Shown here in pieces: positions 13,801 to 22,505 of a DNA stretch of 64,000 bases (positions are counted from its first letter, which is position 1; each line of letters begins with the position of its first letter). The notes under the pieces were generated by a model. The model was not told the DNA's origin. It worked only from the letters and a program-made list of their open reading frames with translations, and did not search any database. The stretch comes from Pipra filicauda (taxonomy: Eukaryota > Chordata > Aves > Passeriformes > Pipridae): NCBI RefSeq assembly GCF_003945595.2, contig NW_024104283.1, positions 1,620,630 to 1,684,629 of the forward strand, in the 5' to 3' direction. The translations under genes were made by a program, and so were the position numbers.

Positions 13801-16800
13801 GCACTGCAGGGTGCAAGGATGTAGCAGAAGCCTAGTTCATACTTATTCAAATTGCTGCAGGTCTGAACCCTTCTTCACAGGCATGAGTTTGAAGAACAAA
13901 TAAAAAAAAAAACAAACTTCCACGACAACCAACCAACCAAAACAAAATAAACCAACCAACCACTAAAAAACCTATGGAATTGCTGTTGATTCCATTCTTT
14001 GCCATTTACCTTGCTCGTCTCTCAAAATTCCTGCTCACCCTGCAAGAATGGCTTAGCTGCTCATGAGACCATAACTGAATCATCACACTTTACTACGGAA
14101 TATATCAGGTTAGATAGCACCAACTTGAATTCTCTAATACATAGCCTGTATATCCTGATAGTTTAGTATCATCTATGTGAGTAATGAAGATACCCTCGCA
14201 GCAAATATTAACTGAACAAGGCGTGTAATAAAACTTAGGACACAGTTTACATAAGCTTCCATAACAAAGGTTGAATTTTTTAAAAATAGAAACTACTTTA
14301 TTTTCATGTGCATGCAATGAAAGTAAAGTTCTTGTAACAGCTTGGTCTTCAACTTGCCACAAAAAGCTTTTCAGAGTTAAGTGTTCAGGACAGTCTTGAA
14401 ACTACTCAACTAATCTGTAACAAAGGGCTATTAATTTTATTTTACTGCTAGGAAGCTACAGTGCTCATAATAATATTACAATAGTTAAAAAACTCCATGA
14501 AATGACAGGTTTCCCCCCTCCCCCCCCCCCAAAATAACAGAGCAGTTTGGATAACTATCCAAATGCTTTGTTTTGAAAAATATTTTTAGAGATAATTGCT
14601 AGGCATTACTAGTAACATCTCATAACGTTTGCCCCTTCTTCAAATGTTTCTCAAAAAAACCCCTACTGCTTCAAAATAGCAATATAGTAAAAAAACCTAT
14701 CAAAATAGTGTTAAGCATCACCATTACATTGTATTCTGCCTTCTAACAGTTACCTAATAAGCTGTATTTTTCTGAACTTAAAATGGTACACTCAGTCTCT
14801 CAGTACCTCAAAAATCTCAATTTGTACGTAAGAACAGTTCTTAAATGCATAACTGCATTTCACTGACTCTCCTCCCACTTCCTGACACAATGATGAAAGG
14901 TTATATTAACAGGAAAGGATAAGCATACACACATATGGGCACAAAATGCTTATATTCACAGACATCAAGTTTTCACACTCATGCTTATCCACCACAGCAC
15001 CAATGAGCATGGCATCCTGTGGTTTTATCCTGTGGTTTTATCCTGTCCTTTACCAGTATCCTGTACTTTATCCTGTATTACCAAATACCAAAATACTGTG
15101 AAATACTTTTGGATTTCAGTGAGCTGTAGCCAAGAACAGGCATCACAATTAACCCACTCCAACCAATCTTATCTCACACCAGACGATTAGAAGCAGCACA
15201 GAAGAATTTTACCAGGAGTGGAAGCAGCATCTCCCCCAGCTGCCGTGGGGTAGAAATGCTCATTATTCCATTACAGATAAAACAGAAGAATCACTGCCTG
15301 TGTTCTCTGCACTGGCTTGAGTCACATCTAAGTTGCAGACTCACTGTTTGTCCTTAGAGAGCCAAATAAACTTTATAGCCTCTGCTCCCATACTTCCAAG
15401 TTAAAGCAGAGGATTAATATAAATCTCTGAAAACAGCCTCAAGATATACAGATGAAAAGTGTACCAAAAATTACACAGAAACCTTAATATTTACACTACT
15501 ACATAGAGAGATCCAGTATAGTGGGCAGGTACACAGAGAAACAGGGTTCTTAATACAGAAGATCTTTCTCAGGTCTTCTACTCAAGGTTTTGAAAGTGAG
15601 TGTCAAGTACTGGCTACCTATAGAAGTATGCAAAAAACCCCACTGCTTCAGAACAGCATTACAGTAAAAATTTAACAAAGTAATATTAAGTGTCAACATT
15701 AAATTATAGTCCCCCTTTTAATGGTCACCTAGTAAGCAGTATTTTTGAAATATTTCTGCATTCTGCCCAGCCTCAAAGCAAAAAGGTTAGCCTAGAACCA
15801 GAGCTCTCAAACTGCCTATGCTACTTCCAAGAGGCATGGCATCTTCAAAGATTAGCAGGGAATAGCCTCTTTTAGCCAGATTTTTTAAAGGTTTTCTTTG
15901 TATTGACCCAGTGCTCTTCAAGAAAATTCTACTACATCTCAAACAGAAACACTTGAGAGGGGAGAGTGCAAGGGAAGAAGATTAAAGAGCAACAGAACAA
16001 CATATAGCCAGGGCTCCCCAACAACAGCAACACCCACCCCACTCCCCAAAAAAAACTAAACACAAACAACCACCTAAAAACAAACAAACAAAAAACCCCA
16101 TACACACTCTGTATGGATCTCTATTACAATGAAAGTACACTGAACAGCTTTTATCCATTTCATATAATTACTTTTTCCTACATACAAACATGCAGCAGAT
16201 CTTTTTTCTTTTTTTTTTTTTTATCTTTTCTACAGCAGGTGTTTCTGTTCTTACACTTGCAGAAGGAAGATCTATGTTCCAAGCAGAATAGCTCCTACAG
16301 CCTCTTTTCTATCAGAGACTGCAAACTTTTATTAACGGTATCCCTGCATTCACAGCTGTTATTCTTTGGGGGTTTTGAACTATTTTCAACATCTTCGTTT
16401 TGTTCAAGTTACTGTAAAAGACTCAGGACAGAGACATTTATTCTTTCCAGCAACTTTGTAATACGTTATGAATACCTAATGCCCTAAAACAGGATAATTT
16501 ATTTAATGCAGACCTAAATAAACTAAAAACAATGGGTAAAATGAAGAACGTCCAGATAGATGCACTTAACTGCAAAGCACATCACAACCTATGACCACCT
16601 GTTTCGGCACAGCTTTATGAGTCTTCATTCAGCAACACAGGTGGAAGTCAAAAAGTATACAAAGTTCAGCAAACGCATCAGCATTGTGCAACAACTGGCA
16701 AATTATCCAACTAAACTCATTCACCTCTTGCTCTCCATTTCCTTTCTAGATTCTGACATTTAATCTACACAAACCTTCACTGAAATTGGTTCAAAGCAAG

Positions 16801-19800
16801 TCCAACAATAGGAAGATACGTTGATGGGCACTCCTCCACCACAAATTGCTGAGAAAAAAACATCTTTTCTTCACCTCTTGCAATTAAGTTTTTGAAAGAC
16901 AACTTAAAAATTCCCACTGCAGAAAATACCTTCTCATTAAGAAGTGAATCTGCACCAGAATAACTTTTTAGCAATCATATTTTTTGTTCCCAATTAAGAG
17001 CAGTCTTTGCAATAGTTTTCCTCACAGTAATTAGGCTAAATTTATACCAGTATTTTCCCAAAACAGAGGTGATCCAGAAAAAGTATGAAATTCCTCTAGT
17101 AAGAAAACCCATATACACACATATATGTTCTCAAGATACCAGTCAAGGATAAACAATACAGCAGTTTCACCATCACCTGAAGCCATCACCACCACAGAAA
17201 GGATCAATCTTCTTCCCTCACTGTCAAATCCTGCACCACCCCAAGCATCCATAAAGTCCTACCCAGAAACCAACACACATTAAAAGTAAGACTGAAAGAA
17301 GAAAAAAAAAAAAAAGCCAAAAATTAATCTCAGCTAAAACAAGCTTATTCCAGTCACCCACACTGTTTGGGTGCTCTATTTGGCACAAGGGAGGGTGAGA
17401 AATAAGACTTACTCTGTTAGAGCACTACTACCTTGATGCAGTTATGAAACTGCAGCCCAAGACACAACGCTGAACAATTAACCTTTTATAAGTGCCTTAT
17501 TAGCTCTAGAGTGAACACCAAGGAGGTAAAGTCATCGGGAAAAATGCAGTTTAAAAACTCAGTTATCTGCTTGTTTGGTTTATCAAAGCTGAGGTAATGA
17601 AATTATAGGACAGTTCACAGGGTGACTAGCACACCACAGTAAAACCCTCCCAAATATTAGTACCAACCCCTACTGCAAGCTGCAGCAACACTTCATATGG
17701 ACTCTCTCAGAATGCCTGGAGAAGGCAGGTTTAGACACTCAGGAAATAAAGGAAGCTCAAATTTTACTCAGGACTTTTGAGACACAAATCATGCTGTTCT
17801 TCCCAAAAGTAGAACTGAAAAGGCCTTTCAGAAGTTTATTTTAAGAAGCACTAACAGCAAAATGTTAATGGCTCTCCTACTAAAAATCTGACATTAGGTA
17901 ACACATTTTGAGTTTCCTCCATATAGTAAAGCAATACAGACACAGTCTTACTCTCCAATCTTCACTATAGCAAAAACAAACACTGAGTTTTTGGGGGTTT
18001 TATTTATTCTATGAGCATTTACTACAAAACTACAGCACAGAACAAATCCTAGAATTTTACAGGCCATCAGCAATTCCCAGATTTTTGCTGTTCCTCCACT
18101 GGCACTCTACTGTATCACATAGCAGCAATCCATGGCAGTGCATTTGTAGAAGGCAACTGCAAGCACCGAAGGGTCGACTTCCCCGCTAAAAGCATTTCAC
18201 TCTTGCTTCAGACTAGCTCTAGTCTGCTCTTACAAAACAATGTGGCTGAAGCTCATCTTCCAACCTAGTTTTTACCAAAAAAGGAATCTGGTCTGTGTCT
18301 TCTGGATGCTCTGCTTTACATTGCAAAAAGGGTCTTGAAGCAAGGAGGACAGGCATCTGCTCTGCTTCAAAAGTTCCCTCTGACCTGCTCTTTTCACTGC
18401 CTACAGGCTCTCCTCGAGCTGGAGCTGAAACAGCTCACCTGTCCAGCTGCACTTCACCAAGTCCACCCAGGGCCACAAAGGCTGGGTTCTCTAGCATAGG
18501 CATGGCAAAATACAGTTCCACAACAAAAATGCTAGTTAGTTCTACACACAGAGAGCAGAGGTCTTGGCAGAGCTTATTCAATTTGACCCAGCACTGTGCC
18601 CCTCTGGTTGGAAACCCTGCCCTAAATGAGCATAAAAATAAACATCTCATATCAACATCCAGATATTCCTGCTCACTAAAGGAATCAGGAACTAGCAGCG
18701 CTGGAAGACTTCAAGACATAGGCCTTCTCTCAGCTTCTAAAACGTGTGGTTTGGTTTTGTCTTGGTTTGTTGGTTTTTCTAAACTAGTGAATTACTCTGA
18801 AAACAAAGTCATGGCTAAACAATCCATACTTTGCATCATTATAAGGTTTTAATTTATTCTTGAAATCTGGTTCAAATGCCAGGACAGGTATGGTTGAATT
18901 AATACAAAAAGCTGTGAGAAAACTACTGAGGGCATTTTGCTGGAAATGAGCCACCCAAGAGCCATACACTTAAACAACTCAAACAACACAACATTCTACT
19001 ACTTAGCAGACTTAGTGAGATCTTACTTAATAGATCAACATTAGTTCCCAGTGTTGATCTGCACAACACCTCAACTCTTCATTTAAAAACAGTCTGCAGA
19101 ACAGAACTCACCCAGGAGACTGCAGGCACGCTATTAATCTATATGCTAAAAACTGGACCATATTCACATTTTAAAATCCATTAAGACAATTATGAGGCAG
19201 AACCATTCATTGCTATGCCTGGTAATTTTCACTTAGTTGATTCATTTTTTTTGTACCAACAGCATAATAAAATTTATCTTTTGTTTTGGAAAGTATAGTT
19301 TGATACAACCTCGCAAGAAACTAGCACTAATTGCAGAACAATATGCAACAGGCCTTCCATACTCTGGACGATGCTGGCTAGAGGAAAAGTAATTATTAAT
19401 GTTTAATGGCAGGCCTATTTAAAAACTGAGTAAAATCCATATAGCCATATTCCAAAGTCAGGTTTTCATTTCCTGCCATTCTGTAAGGATATCTGAAGAT
19501 CAAATATGTAAGGTGAGTAAAGTGTTTCCAAGTTTGACAGCATTTCTACAGCTTTTCCTGCTTCTGTCAGCCCTTGAAACTGAAGTTAACATCACTCAGT
19601 GTCCCTGCTGGCCATACCATTCTGCACAGCATCTCAAGTAAGTCACAACCATTTTCCCAAGAAGCAGCTCCTAAGAACTACAGAGGAAGTAAAGCATTAT
19701 TCAAGAGAAAGAGAGATTTTCTCCCCCACTGCCTCCCACCCTTCACCAGAACAAAAATAAAATAAAAATATTGAGTTTTGGAGAAAGGTTACAGAAGTAA

Positions 19801-21166
19801 TCTTCTCTCTCAGATCCCCTGTTCCTTAAATACAACCCAAAGATTACAAAACATGTTCAACAGTAACACCTCCCTCTTGCAACAGTCAGGACACAGAAAG
19901 ATGAGGCAGAGAAACCTTTCTTTTCAGCAGAAAGAACTAACTCCTCAGCCAGACAAGAAGTAGTATCTGGAGGGCAGAGACCAATCCTCCAAAGAGGCCC
20001 TGTCAGAAGCCACATCTGTCAGCAATCAATACCGTGAATAGCTATTATTTAGCACCAAAACATTTGTTGTCTTACTCCCTAACAGAAAGTACAGGATTAA
20101 GATTTCATTGCTGAGTATTTCTTTTACATATGAAACTAAGTTAAGCAGAACCTGGCAAGCCATTTAAAACGGCATCAAAAACACCAGACACTGAACGTAA
20201 AAAGATGCAGGGAGCAAAAGGGACTCTTCACAGATTTCAAGGCACAAGCGTTCTTAAGAGGTCTGTAGGTTTCAGCGATGGGAAACACACCAAGCATCCC
20301 TGTTTTACTCAGCGTTTACTATCCTGCTTTTAAATACAATTTCTACAGCTTTTTTAATCTCAAAACTGCAGTTAAAAATGTGTTCCTGCGCAGCCCATAT
20401 ACCAAAACGCCTTCTCCTTCCAAGAATAGAGGGATGCAGTAAAGACAAAAAGGAAAATTACTTTGGAAATGAAATTCTGAACTATTAGGAGAAACTTTCT
20501 AACGCAGCTCGGTGACACAAAGCATCACCCCGAAGGGTGGAACCCCTTCGGACATTTAACCGCGACTTGTAGCGGGAAAATATCAAATCCTCTTTTCACA
20601 CTCGCTGTGACCTTATGGCACACAAAAGCAGAGCTCGGTAACTTTTCCTCTCTGGCCTCAACTCAATAGCTTATTCTCTTCTCCATGGCTAAAATTTAGG
20701 TCACCCGCCCTGAAACACTCCGGGAAGGCAGGGAGGAAAACCCAAGCCCCAAACAAAGCCCCGGACCCCGGCGCAGCGATGACTCTGCAGGAGCAGCGGC
20801 GCGGAGCCGGGCGGGCTCGGGGGGGCGGCCCCTCGGACCCCCCGGGCACCGCTCGATGGCTGACGGCGAACACCCCGCGGGGCCGCCGCCTCCCGCCCGC
20901 CGCATCCGGGGGTCGCGGGGCAGGGCCGGCCCGGCCGGAGCGGCCCCGCCGCGGGCCCGGCCCGGCCCCGCTATGCCACGACGGGCGGGCGGGCGAAGCG
21001 GGCGAGGAGGAGCCCGGCTGTGCCCGGGGCCGGGCCGCTCACCGGCGTGCTGGTCCCGTGGCCACAGGTAGTAGGTGGCGGGGATGACGATGAGCCCCAC
21101 GAAGCTGGTGAGGAAGTAGAAGAACGTGTTGCCGCTGTCGTCGTACTGGAACTGCTGCCCCGCCAT
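1761..21166 (-). CDS. SEC63: SEC63 translocation factor, 5' part (coding exons 1-3 of a split gene)
   Basis: SEC63 is an ER-membrane J-domain protein. With SEC61 and SEC62 it supports import of precursors and recruits the lumenal Hsp70 BiP. Three minus-strand exons here (21043-21166, 2706-2805, 1761-1875) join in phase to give residues 1-113 of a protein usually about 760 residues long. Visible features are an N-terminal membrane segment (about residues 14-35), a basic loop, a second membrane segment (about 77-92) and the opening of the J domain ([10 protein letters not shown] at 104-113). The sequence is nearly identical to mammalian SEC63 across this stretch. The HPD motif of the J domain, the third membrane segment, the Brl domain and the acidic tail must lie beyond base 1, since no further exon was found in 1-1760. 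All junctions have GT donors and AG acceptors. Exon limits are direct reads; the gene name rests on family knowledge. Confidence 0.95.
1876..2705 (-). other. SEC63: SEC63 intron 2
   Basis: This 830-base AT-rich intron is bounded by GTACGT at its 5' end and CAG at its 3' end on the minus strand. I see no gene, RNA or recognisable mobile element in it. Confidence 0.85.
2706..2805 (-). CDS. SEC63: SEC63 coding exon 2
   Basis: This 100-base exon lies between an acceptor reading TTTTTATAG and a donor GTACGT. It finishes codon 42 as Glu and encodes residues 43-74 ([14 protein letters not shown]... to ...IIPTV), plus two bases of a Lys codon. This is the cytosolic/lumenal basic loop between the first two membrane segments of SEC63. 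The entry phase (1) and exit phase (2) agree with the neighbouring exons. Confidence 0.95.
4021..4146 (-). mobile_element. CR1 LINE 3'-end fragment
   Basis: On the plus strand this starts GAATCATAGAATGGTTTGGG and continues with the GGGACCTTAAAGATCAT core that is the reverse complement of the CR1 3' end. The element is therefore in minus orientation and heavily 5' truncated. It runs out near the CACCCTGATCTTAAACTGATC stretch. Confidence 0.85.
6824..6968. repeat. Purine-rich low-complexity tract
   Basis: About 145 bases on the plus strand are almost entirely A and G with a few T, starting with an 18-A run and continuing as AAAAAG/GGAAAAA blocks. It is in SEC63 intron 1, so it is a pyrimidine tract in the transcript. 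Confidence 0.9.
7915..9090 (-). mobile_element. CR1 LINE, about 1.2 kb, 5' truncated, with ORF2 C-terminal remnant
   Basis: The plus strand opens with CATAGAATGGTTGGGTTGG, the reversed CR1 3' end, and continues through about 1.2 kb of reversed CR1 sequence. On the minus strand at 8345-8581 an open frame reads as the C-terminal part of CR1 ORF2 reverse transcriptase ([18 protein letters not shown], then [16 protein letters not shown]). The element is an inactive relic with frame breaks downstream. The left edge is clear; the right edge (near 9090) is approximate. Confidence 0.88.
9261..9490 (-). mobile_element. Diverged CR1 fragment
   Basis: The sequence AGAGACCTCTGGAGATCACC, followed by CAACCGGGCTGCTCAAG and a GAGCAGCCTGTTC-type block, matches the reversed CR1 3' region. 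It is more diverged than its neighbour at 7.9-9.1 kb. The 3' terminal 8-bp repeats are missing. Confidence 0.7.
11233..11265. repeat. Poly-A tract
   Basis: A near-pure A run of about 33 bases with one G, inside SEC63 intron 1. It could be the tail of an unrecognised retroposed element or a simple slippage tract; no element was identified next to it. Confidence 0.9.
12300..13280 (+). mobile_element. Ancient CR1/L3-lineage LINE relic
   Basis: Reading the plus strand, blocks in the order expected for the last third of an ancient amniote CR1/L3-type ORF2 and 3' end are recognisable. They are: a 'TTTCCAAAAGGCTTTTGAAAGG' type DFQKAFDK block near 12330, an AACGGCCAATTCTCACAG block near 12422, a CTTGGTGTTGTG block near 12731, a TCCTAGTCCCCACCTCTCAA block near 12908, AGGGTCATCAAACATATGAG near 12966, and TTTACTGCCTCTTCCAGTA near 13107. 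The whole is full of stops and indels. This differs from the younger avian CR1 copies elsewhere in the window. The match is from memory of consensus sequences, so the limits are approximate. Confidence 0.62.
13910..13972. repeat. CAAC-rich simple repeat
   Basis: Interrupted (CAAC/AACC)n and A-rich sequence, for example CAACCAACCAACC, within SEC63 intron 1. Confidence 0.85.
14513..14530. repeat. Poly-C tract
   Basis: CCCCCCTCCCCCCCCCCC-type run within SEC63 intron 1; in the minus-strand transcript it is a G run. Confidence 0.9.
14653..14777. repeat. Unclassified direct repeat, copy A
   Basis: About 120 bases, starting with A-run then CCCCTACTGCTTCAAAATAG and ending GCTGTATTTTTCTGAA, recur in the same orientation at 15631-15751 with roughly three quarters identity by eye. 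I do not recognise the family. It could be an ancient local duplication or two copies of an unnamed element. Confidence 0.7.
15014..15046. repeat. Short tandem repeat, 13-bp unit
   Basis: ATCCTGTGGTTTT is repeated twice and followed by a partial third copy; related ATCCTGT words recur to about 15080. Confidence 0.8.
15631..15751. repeat. Unclassified direct repeat, copy B
   Basis: Partner of the repeat at 14653-14777. It shares CCCACTGCTTCA, CAGTAAAAA, ATTAAGTGTCAACATTA and GTCACCTAGTAAGC in the same order, and the two lie about 980 bases apart. Confidence 0.7.
16020..16105. repeat. A/C-rich low-complexity tract
   Basis: The plus strand is almost only A and C over about 85 bases, including CAAACAAACAAA. 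It lies within SEC63 intron 1. Confidence 0.85.
16201..16224. repeat. Poly-T tract
   Basis: A run of T broken by one C, on the plus strand. In the SEC63 transcript this is an A run. Confidence 0.85.
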
Positions 21167-21500
21167 GGCCGCGCCGGCCGCCCGTCCCCGCCGCCGCTGC
21201 TGCTGCTGCTACCGGCGGCCCCCCGGTGTCGCCGCCCCGGGGCCGATCCAGCCGCTCCGGGATCCCGCGAGATCCCACGCTCCCGCTCCCCCGCCCCTTC
21301 CCGGGCCAGAAGGAGACGTGTCACTGCTCAGCCACCATAGCTGAGAGTGTGGCGTCACGGGCCCGCCCGCCCGCAGCCCCCCCCCCGGCCGCTGGTTGGC
21401 TCGTCGAAAAGCCCCTCCCGTCAGGATCGGGGAATCCATCGCGGAACCCCACGATGGGGAAGGCTGCGAGGGAGCGCAGTGGGGCACCTGGTCCGGCAGC
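20690..21500 (-). promoter_or_regulatory. SEC63: SEC63 CpG-island promoter
   Basis: GC content and CpG density rise abruptly at about 20.7 kb and fall at about 21.5 kb. The island covers SEC63 exon 1, its 5' UTR and the upstream flank. No TATA box is evident. A sequence TCCCGCGAGA at 21263-21272, about 100 bases upstream of the ATG, differs by one base from the TCTCGCGAGA element common in CpG-island promoters. A TGACG core lies near 21355. The transcription start cannot be fixed from sequence. Long open frames on both strands in this island come from GC richness. Confidence 0.8.
21043..21166 (-). CDS. SEC63: SEC63 coding exon 1
   Basis: The exon encodes residues 1-41 plus one base of codon 42. 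It begins [12 protein letters not shown] and contains the first membrane segment ending near TYYLW. The start is the ATG whose context reads CGGCCATGG, a good Kozak match, and it matches the invariant SEC63 N-terminus. The donor is G|GTGAGC at 21043/21042. The exon sits inside a CpG island, and the upstream 5' UTR has a short run of GCA triplets (CTG triplets at about 21196-21210 on the plus strand). Confidence 0.96.
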
Positions 21501-21531
21501 CCTGCTCAAACAGGGCCGACTTGGAGCACAT
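21500..21531 (-). mobile_element. Small CR1 internal piece
   Basis: CCCTGCTCAAACAGGGCCGA followed by CTTGGAGCACATG resembles the internal block of reversed CR1 that normally follows the GGGACC core. Here it sits just before a new CR1 3' end, so the larger element at 21535 may have inserted into an older CR1. Confidence 0.5.
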
Positions 21532-21534
21532 GTC

Positions 21535-22320
21535 ACAGAATCACAGAATCGTTCGGGTTGGAAGGGACCTCTGGAGATCATTCAGTCCAATCCCCTGCCA
21601 AGGCAGGGTCGCTTAGAACAGGTGACACAGGAACTCATCCGGGTGGGTTTGGAATGTCTCCAGAGAGGAAGACTCCACGACCTCCCTGAGCAGCCTGTTC
21701 CAGTGCTCTGTTACCTTCAGTGTAAAGAAATTCTTCCTTACGTTGAGGTGAAACTTCCTGTTTATGGCTGTTGCTCCTTGTCCTGTCGCTGGGCATCATC
21801 CTCTTGGCACCCGCCTTTGAGATATTTACATGCATTAATGAGATCCCTTCTCAGTCTTATCTAGACTAAACAGGCCCAGCTCCTTCAATCTCTCCTCACA
21901 AGAGAAGTACTCCGCATAGCTCATCATTTTTGTGGCCTTCTGCTGGACCCTCTCCAGTAGCTCCTTGTCTTTTTTTCTACTGAGGAGCCCAGAACTGGAC
22001 ACAGCACTCCAGATGTGGCCTCACCTGGGCTAAGTAGGGGGGGAGGATCACCTCTCCCTTCCCAATGCACCCCAGGACACCATTGGCGCTCCTGGTTGGA
22101 AGGGCACTCTGCTGGCTCATGGTGAACTTGTCATCCACTAAGACTCCCAGGTCCTTCTCCACAAAGCTACTCTCTAGTAGGTCAGCCCCCGACCTGTGCT
22201 GGTATTTGGGGTTATTCCTGCCCAGGTGCAGTACCTTACACTTGCCCTTGTTGAACCTCGTTAGGTTTCTCTCTACCCAGTTCTCCAGCCTATCAAGGTC
22301 CCACTGAATCTATTCAGCAG
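21535..22320 (-). mobile_element. CR1 LINE, about 0.8 kb, next to the SEC63 promoter
   Basis: The plus strand starts CACAGAATCACAGAATCG, the reversed 8-bp CR1 3' repeats, then GGTTGGAAGGGACCTCTGGA. An ORF2 C-terminal remnant is on the minus strand at 21977-22162 (EKDLGVLVDDKFTMSQQ, then a CVQFWAPQ end). The element is 5' truncated at about 22320. Its 3' end is about 370 bases upstream of the SEC63 ATG and abuts the CpG island. Confidence 0.9.
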
Positions 22321-22505
22321 TACAGGATTGCATCCAGATGGTTCTTGAATATCTCCAGTGAGGGAGACTCCACAGCCTTTCTGAGCAGTCTGTTCCAGTG
22401 TACAGTCACTCACACAGTAAATAAGTTCTTCCTTGTGTTCAGGTGGAACTTCCTGTGCATCAGTTTCTCTGCCTGTTAACTCTTGTCCTATTGCTTGGCA
22501 CAACT
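22321..22505 (-). mobile_element. Second CR1 fragment, head to tail with the first
   Basis: The sequence resumes at an earlier point of the reversed CR1 (ATCTCCAGTGAGGGAGACTC, CTGAGCAGTCTGTTCCAGTG) directly after the break at 22320. It is therefore a separate copy, not the continuation of the one before. Its own 3' repeats are missing. Confidence 0.8.

Larger units (their letters stand above)
2806..21042 (-). other. SEC63: SEC63 intron 1 (about 18.2 kb)
   Basis: This long first intron is bounded by GTGAGC and TATAG. It holds CR1 pieces near 4.0, 7.9-9.1 and 9.26 kb, an ancient LINE relic at about 12.3-13.3 kb, a diverged direct repeat pair at 14.65 and 15.63 kb, and low-complexity tracts (6.82, 11.23, 13.92, 14.51, 16.02 and 16.2 kb). 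Everything else in the intron is AT-rich sequence with no supported gene. Open frames are scattered over both strands and show no family similarity. Confidence 0.85.

Noticed and set aside
20779..21864. Open frames of 70-212 codons on both strands around SEC63 exon 1
   Set aside because: Composition effect of the CpG island, running on into CR1 sequence; only the minus-strand frame starting at 21166 is SEC63, and it is real only down to the donor at 21043.
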